Source: Apostichopus japonicus
Lineage: Eukaryota; Echinodermata; Holothuroidea; Aspidochirotida; Stichopodidae
Assembly (NCBI RefSeq): GCF_037975245.1
Contig: NC_092562.1
Location: forward strand, 22,993,554 to 23,057,553
Length of the DNA: 64,000 bases
Direction: 5' to 3'
In this document: positions 60,563-64,000 of the stretch, one piece after another
Position numbering within the stretch: position 1 is the stretch's first letter
How the letters are laid out: each line of letters opens with the position of its first letter
Notes under the pieces: model-generated
Told to the model about the DNA's origin: nothing
Databases searched by the model: none
The model's input: only the letters and a program-made list of their open reading frames with translations
Position numbers and translations under genes: made by a program

Positions 60563-62017
60563 TGTAGCGAAGTGAAATTTTGTAGTGTACACCCGTTCAG
60601 TATTTGCATGTATTACGTAATAGTTCGTAATAGCCAGTTTGTAGCGTTAGTTGTATACACGTGTTTCTTCAGTTCTGTACACGGTGTTGTATGGCGAACA
60701 TCGTCCCTGCAGATCTCCGGGGCATCGCCTCGTGATCCCGTCCATAATTGGTCATATTTTACTTAATCTTGGGTCGTCAATAGCCCAGATTTACCTGTAT
60801 CTTTTACTACCTGGAGTCAGGAAGGAGATGTCACCCTTCTCAGAGGCAGGATGCCTCAGGTTTTTGGATGGTTTGACTTCTGGCTCGAAGTCGCTGGTTA
60901 CCAAGATGGCGGACCTACTATAGTATATAGCGAGCTGGCGAGAGATGGAGTTTCTTGATGTCCGCGAGCGTGGAGAATTCTTGTTATCCGCGAGCGAGCT
61001 GACTCCAGTATAGTAAGGGATTAAGTCATACATATTATTATTGTTTTATACTGCCGTACGTAACCTTATTGTTGATAAATCGAATCGAAGTTGTAATTGT
61101 TGCCCCTCTGGCTAGGTTGTACTTCACTGTACAAAGTACGTATGTTAGGTTGTGTATTGTGAAGCACATGGGTGCTAGTATTAGTTGTATTGTGTACCTT
61201 TATACTGTAGAGTGACAGTAACGGTTACGTTGAGTTTATATCAAGAAAGTGTATTGTACTGTATTGACAGTTGAGTTGTATTGAGAGATTATTTTATTGT
61301 ACCTGTATTTCAGTATTGTACTGCTCGCAGTGTAAAGAGTGTACGTATTTGTATTTTGTATCTTGAACATATTGTTACTGTTGGTCACTACAGAGTTGTC
61401 TCAAGAGCTTGTCCTTCTAATCTTAGCCTTTATGGATAGCTATGGAGTGCCAAGTCTCTTGAGAGTTTGTGGGTTCAGGAGGTAGAAATTCCTGCTGTCT
61501 AGGAACAGTTTAGGTGGAAATGGCCTATAATGAGTTGCAGCGGCATGTGTTGCCCTGACCATTACGAAGGTGTCAAAATTCCTCGCCTGTTGGCAAACGA
61601 TTATATTGTTTATGCAGTTTATTTCATAATGTTCATTTTACATTATTCTTGATACGCTTATTACATTTTTATACTGTATTGTACAAGTGCAATGTAGTAT
61701 TGCAGGGTAATATAATTGAGTCTTTATTTGTATCTACAGTTTTCACAGATTGAGTATAGGTTTTCCCCCGAGTAAGGATAGGTTTTAATAAGAGAGTAAA
61801 GAGACCCTTGAGCCATTTATCATACAAAGCCATTTTATATTGTCATGTGTCATGACTTATTCTTCATTTTATATTTTCATATTATTGTAGAGTTTGCAAT
61901 AAAAGTCAGCCGTTGTTTCAACGCAAGAAAACTCTTGCCTCCTCATTGATAACTTATGAGTTCGAAGCGTAGGACCCTAAATCCGGTAATTTCCCCCGCC
62001 ATCCGCGGTTCGCTTCA
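60563..62017 (+). mobile_element. nest level 4: solo LTR of a retrotransposon
   Basis: Begins TGTAGCGAA and ends TTCGCTTCA (imperfect inverted ends, TG...CA), flanked by a 4-bp duplication GTAA (60559-60562, 62018-62021). AATAAA at 61898-61903 followed by a G/T-rich and CTTGCCTCC segment fits an R-U5 region, which sets the orientation as +. 1455 bp, no internal genes, so the rest was lost by recombination between LTRs. Confidence 0.85.
61898..61903 (+). terminator. AATAAA polyadenylation signal inside the solo LTR
   Basis: GCAATAAAAGTCAGCC, about 115 bases from the LTR right end, where the R region would terminate. Confidence 0.55.
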
Positions 62018-63269
62018 GTAAATTGAAACTATTACATTTTGTTGGTTTGATGGTTCCACAGGAGGATTCAATGTTTATTGGGAAGGGGTTGACTTATTGA
62101 TTTTTGATTATGAGCTGTGGTGAAGCTCAATGGGATTATCTTAATTCATGACTTATGAGGGTGAACATCAAAGGGATTGCTGCACTGAAGCCAATTATGC
62201 ATACTGTTACACAGATAGTCCTGATTGATTTGAAGAATCAAGAAGAAACTGATTGAACACCATTGAATTACTCTTCATGCATCATTAGACAAAGTTACCT
62301 GGACTTCCTCGATATGAAATTGGATATTGGGAGTTGGCTACTGATTTTCTCAACTGGCTAAATTGCACCAATCCTTGCAACTAACTGTCCGCTGGACACT
62401 AAAAAAAGGTTGCAAATACGTGAAGGATATATTCCTAGCGTTTAATTGCCATGAACAAGCGATCGACCATCTCATCATACACTGAATTTGAGATATCGCC
62501 TATTGGAATGTAGGAATATTATGAAATTCATTGCAAGCTAAAGACTTGCAGGTGCTGGCAGGAAAATTGATCATGCTTATGGTGGGGGGGGGGTAAATTT
62601 TCAGGGTGGGGGGAATTTATCCTAGGAAAAAATTTTCAGGGGGGGAAAATTTCCTGTTACACCGGCAATCTGGGAGGTATATTTGCCCAAAAAAATCGTA
62701 CGCTACGTGCGAACCCATGGTCGCGCTCCGCTTAGATAGTGTCATAGAACAGACACGCGTCCCCACCATTATCCAACACTGATCTGCGCCCATGCTCAAA
62801 ACTGTCGATGTGTGTAGTGTTCGGTTTCGGAAATATCTGGTATATTTTTATTTCCTTCAACAAAATTTTTTAGTAGCTGTCTGAATTTTCGAAAATTCCC
62901 TAACCAACATTCTTCATCATACTTTATCATACTCGTGCAATTTTGACCCGTCTGTTAAGGTTTGAAGGAGGTTTTTCTATATCGGTTGTCCATAGATGAT
63001 ATTTTGTGCAACATTAAGGGTATGTTTTGAAGTGAATTTATTCACGAGAATTGTGAATTTTCAAATTCTGAACAGTGGGGCTGACGGATATTGTGGGCCG
63101 CGATGAAGAATCATCTACAAAAGCAATGATCCACAGGATATGTGATGAAGTCGAACATGATGTGTGACTGGTGACAATCTTCGAAAAGGTTATAGATGAG
63201 AAAAAAAGTATTTGGAAAAAACTTGGTTCTCAGGCAAAGTGTACATATGGTTGGTCAGTTTCAAGCCCG

Positions 63270-63535
63270 AGAAGTGCCATTTCCGGTGATCTGGGGGTAC
63301 CAAAACCAGAAATTTGCTTGTACGCTGCGCGCCAACCAATGGTGGCGCTCCGCTTAGATAGTAATACCCGCCCCCGGGTTAGAAAATCCTGCATACGCCC
63401 CTGGTTAAAAGCAGCTTTTCAAGGCCTGGGCAGTGTAATTTACTGCAATCTGGGAGGCAATATTTGCCAAAAAATTCTTGTGCACTTCGCGCCAACTTAT
63501 GGTGGCGCTCCACTTAGATAGTGAGCCAGCAGTTA
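63270..63535. repeat. two diverged copies of a MITE internal segment
   Basis: Both copies carry GTGCC/GTGTAATTT, ATCTGGG.GG, CGCGCCAAC..ATGGTGGCGCTC and ACTTAGATAGT. A third copy is at 62666-62745 and a minus-strand one in the hAT MITE at 57530-57650. Confidence 0.8.
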
Positions 63536-63606
63536 TGACTTTTTATTTCATCAATGGCCTGCAACCCCCCCACTTCTGACAAGAAATCTCTGCCACTGGG
63601 GCAAAG

Positions 63607-64000
63607 CATTTGAAACAATACTTGCATCATGAATGTCAAAAGTTATGAACTCTAATCATACATAATGGCTCATAGATTTTATGTCTTGCATGATAAAGAA
63701 ACAACTGATTACCAGCTACGCATGCCACTGAACACTTAATTTGCATACCAAAAGTACAAGCAGTCTGTTCTACTGTACTAGACTAGTATTCCATAAATCA
63801 CAAAGGCTCTACATTGCATGCTCAGACAGCTACAGTACACATCAAACTTTGCTGTCTACCGGCATTATGACTCGGGAGGCGTTTGCAACATGTTAACTTG
63901 TTATAATTGCTCACGCTCCCACGTCAACCAAACCAAAAAATCATGCACTTCCATGTCATATATTGCTATGGTAAACCGATAGAGCACTGACCGGCAGCAA
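63607..64000. other. right edge, nothing recognised
   Basis: Unique-looking AT-rich sequence; the 5' end of the receptor gene may lie further right. Confidence 0.4.

Larger units (their letters stand above)
60186..62661. mobile_element. nest level 3: element with TGTRACAGGA ends and CCGG duplication
   Basis: Starts TGTGACAGGATTTTTTCCCC and ends with the complement of TGTAACAGGAAATTTTCCCC; CCGG stands at 60182-60185 and 62662-62665. Inside both ends are runs of C or G with TCCTAGGAAA palindromes. Removing it restores a sequence like the related GTGYNATTTCCGG..ATCTGGG at about 63275. Confidence 0.8.
59752..62794. mobile_element. nest level 2: TIR element with CATGGGCGCAGATC ends
   Basis: CATGGGCGCAGATC at the left, GATCTGCGCCCATG at the right, perfect 14-bp inverted repeats; flanks CTCCAAAC and CTCAAAAC differ by one base. 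GGGACGCGTCC lies just inside both ends. Probably hAT-like. Confidence 0.85.
59170..63598. mobile_element. nest level 1: hAT-type element, 8-bp duplication
   Basis: Left end CAGTGGCGCAGAAAC, right end CTCTGCCACTG, flanked by GGGCAAAG at 59162-59169 and 63599-63606. 4429 bp, of which 3043 belong to an element inserted in it. No transposase seen. Confidence 0.9.

Overview
This is a eukaryotic, AT-rich, intron- and transposon-dense window. It looks like a marine invertebrate deuterostome, most likely an echinoderm and perhaps a sea cucumber. The basis is a chloride-dependent animal alpha-amylase, a vertebrate-Tie-like ectodomain, CR1-like LINEs, a DIRS-type retroelement, and many hAT and TTAA-target elements. 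The species assignment is inference.

Layout: a LINE tail lies at the left edge. A complete three-exon secreted alpha-amylase gene follows on the + strand (1944-4568), with a TATA-like box and an AATAAA signal. A repeat-rich intergenic stretch (minisatellite 5922-6377, tandem array 8725-9480) separates it from one very large gene on the - strand. I could follow that gene through 28 exons from 56823 down to its stop codon at 9691, converging tail to tail with the amylase. Its 5' end (signal peptide, probably another Ig domain) is not identified and may lie beyond the right edge.

The large gene is the main result. The reconstructed frame (1349 residues, every splice phase consistent) reads Ig - five 8-Cys EGF - Ig - two FN3 - transmembrane - juxtamembrane - two tandem tyrosine phosphatase domains. 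The Ig/EGF part closely resembles the ectodomain of the Tie receptor tyrosine KINASES, but the intracellular part is a tandem protein tyrosine PHOSPHATASE. It therefore looks like a Tie-type receptor whose output enzyme has the opposite chemistry. Ectodomain exons are almost all symmetric phase 1-1 cassettes, and most introns of D1 and D2 fall at matching places.

Introns and the upstream flank are packed with mobile DNA, much of it datable by target-site duplications: hAT MITEs with 8-bp duplications (20551-20918, 35278-35709, 57483-57885); elements with TTAA duplications (10637-10996, 28762-28998, and a 3.2-kb element at 51284-54475 carrying broken exons of a P2X7-like cysteine-rich domain protein); a LINE/DIRS chimera (36660-40640); and a four-deep nested transposon stack (59170-63598) with a solo LTR at its core. 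Tandem arrays of 27-120 bp units are common in the introns. No RNA genes, CRISPR arrays or prokaryotic features were seen.
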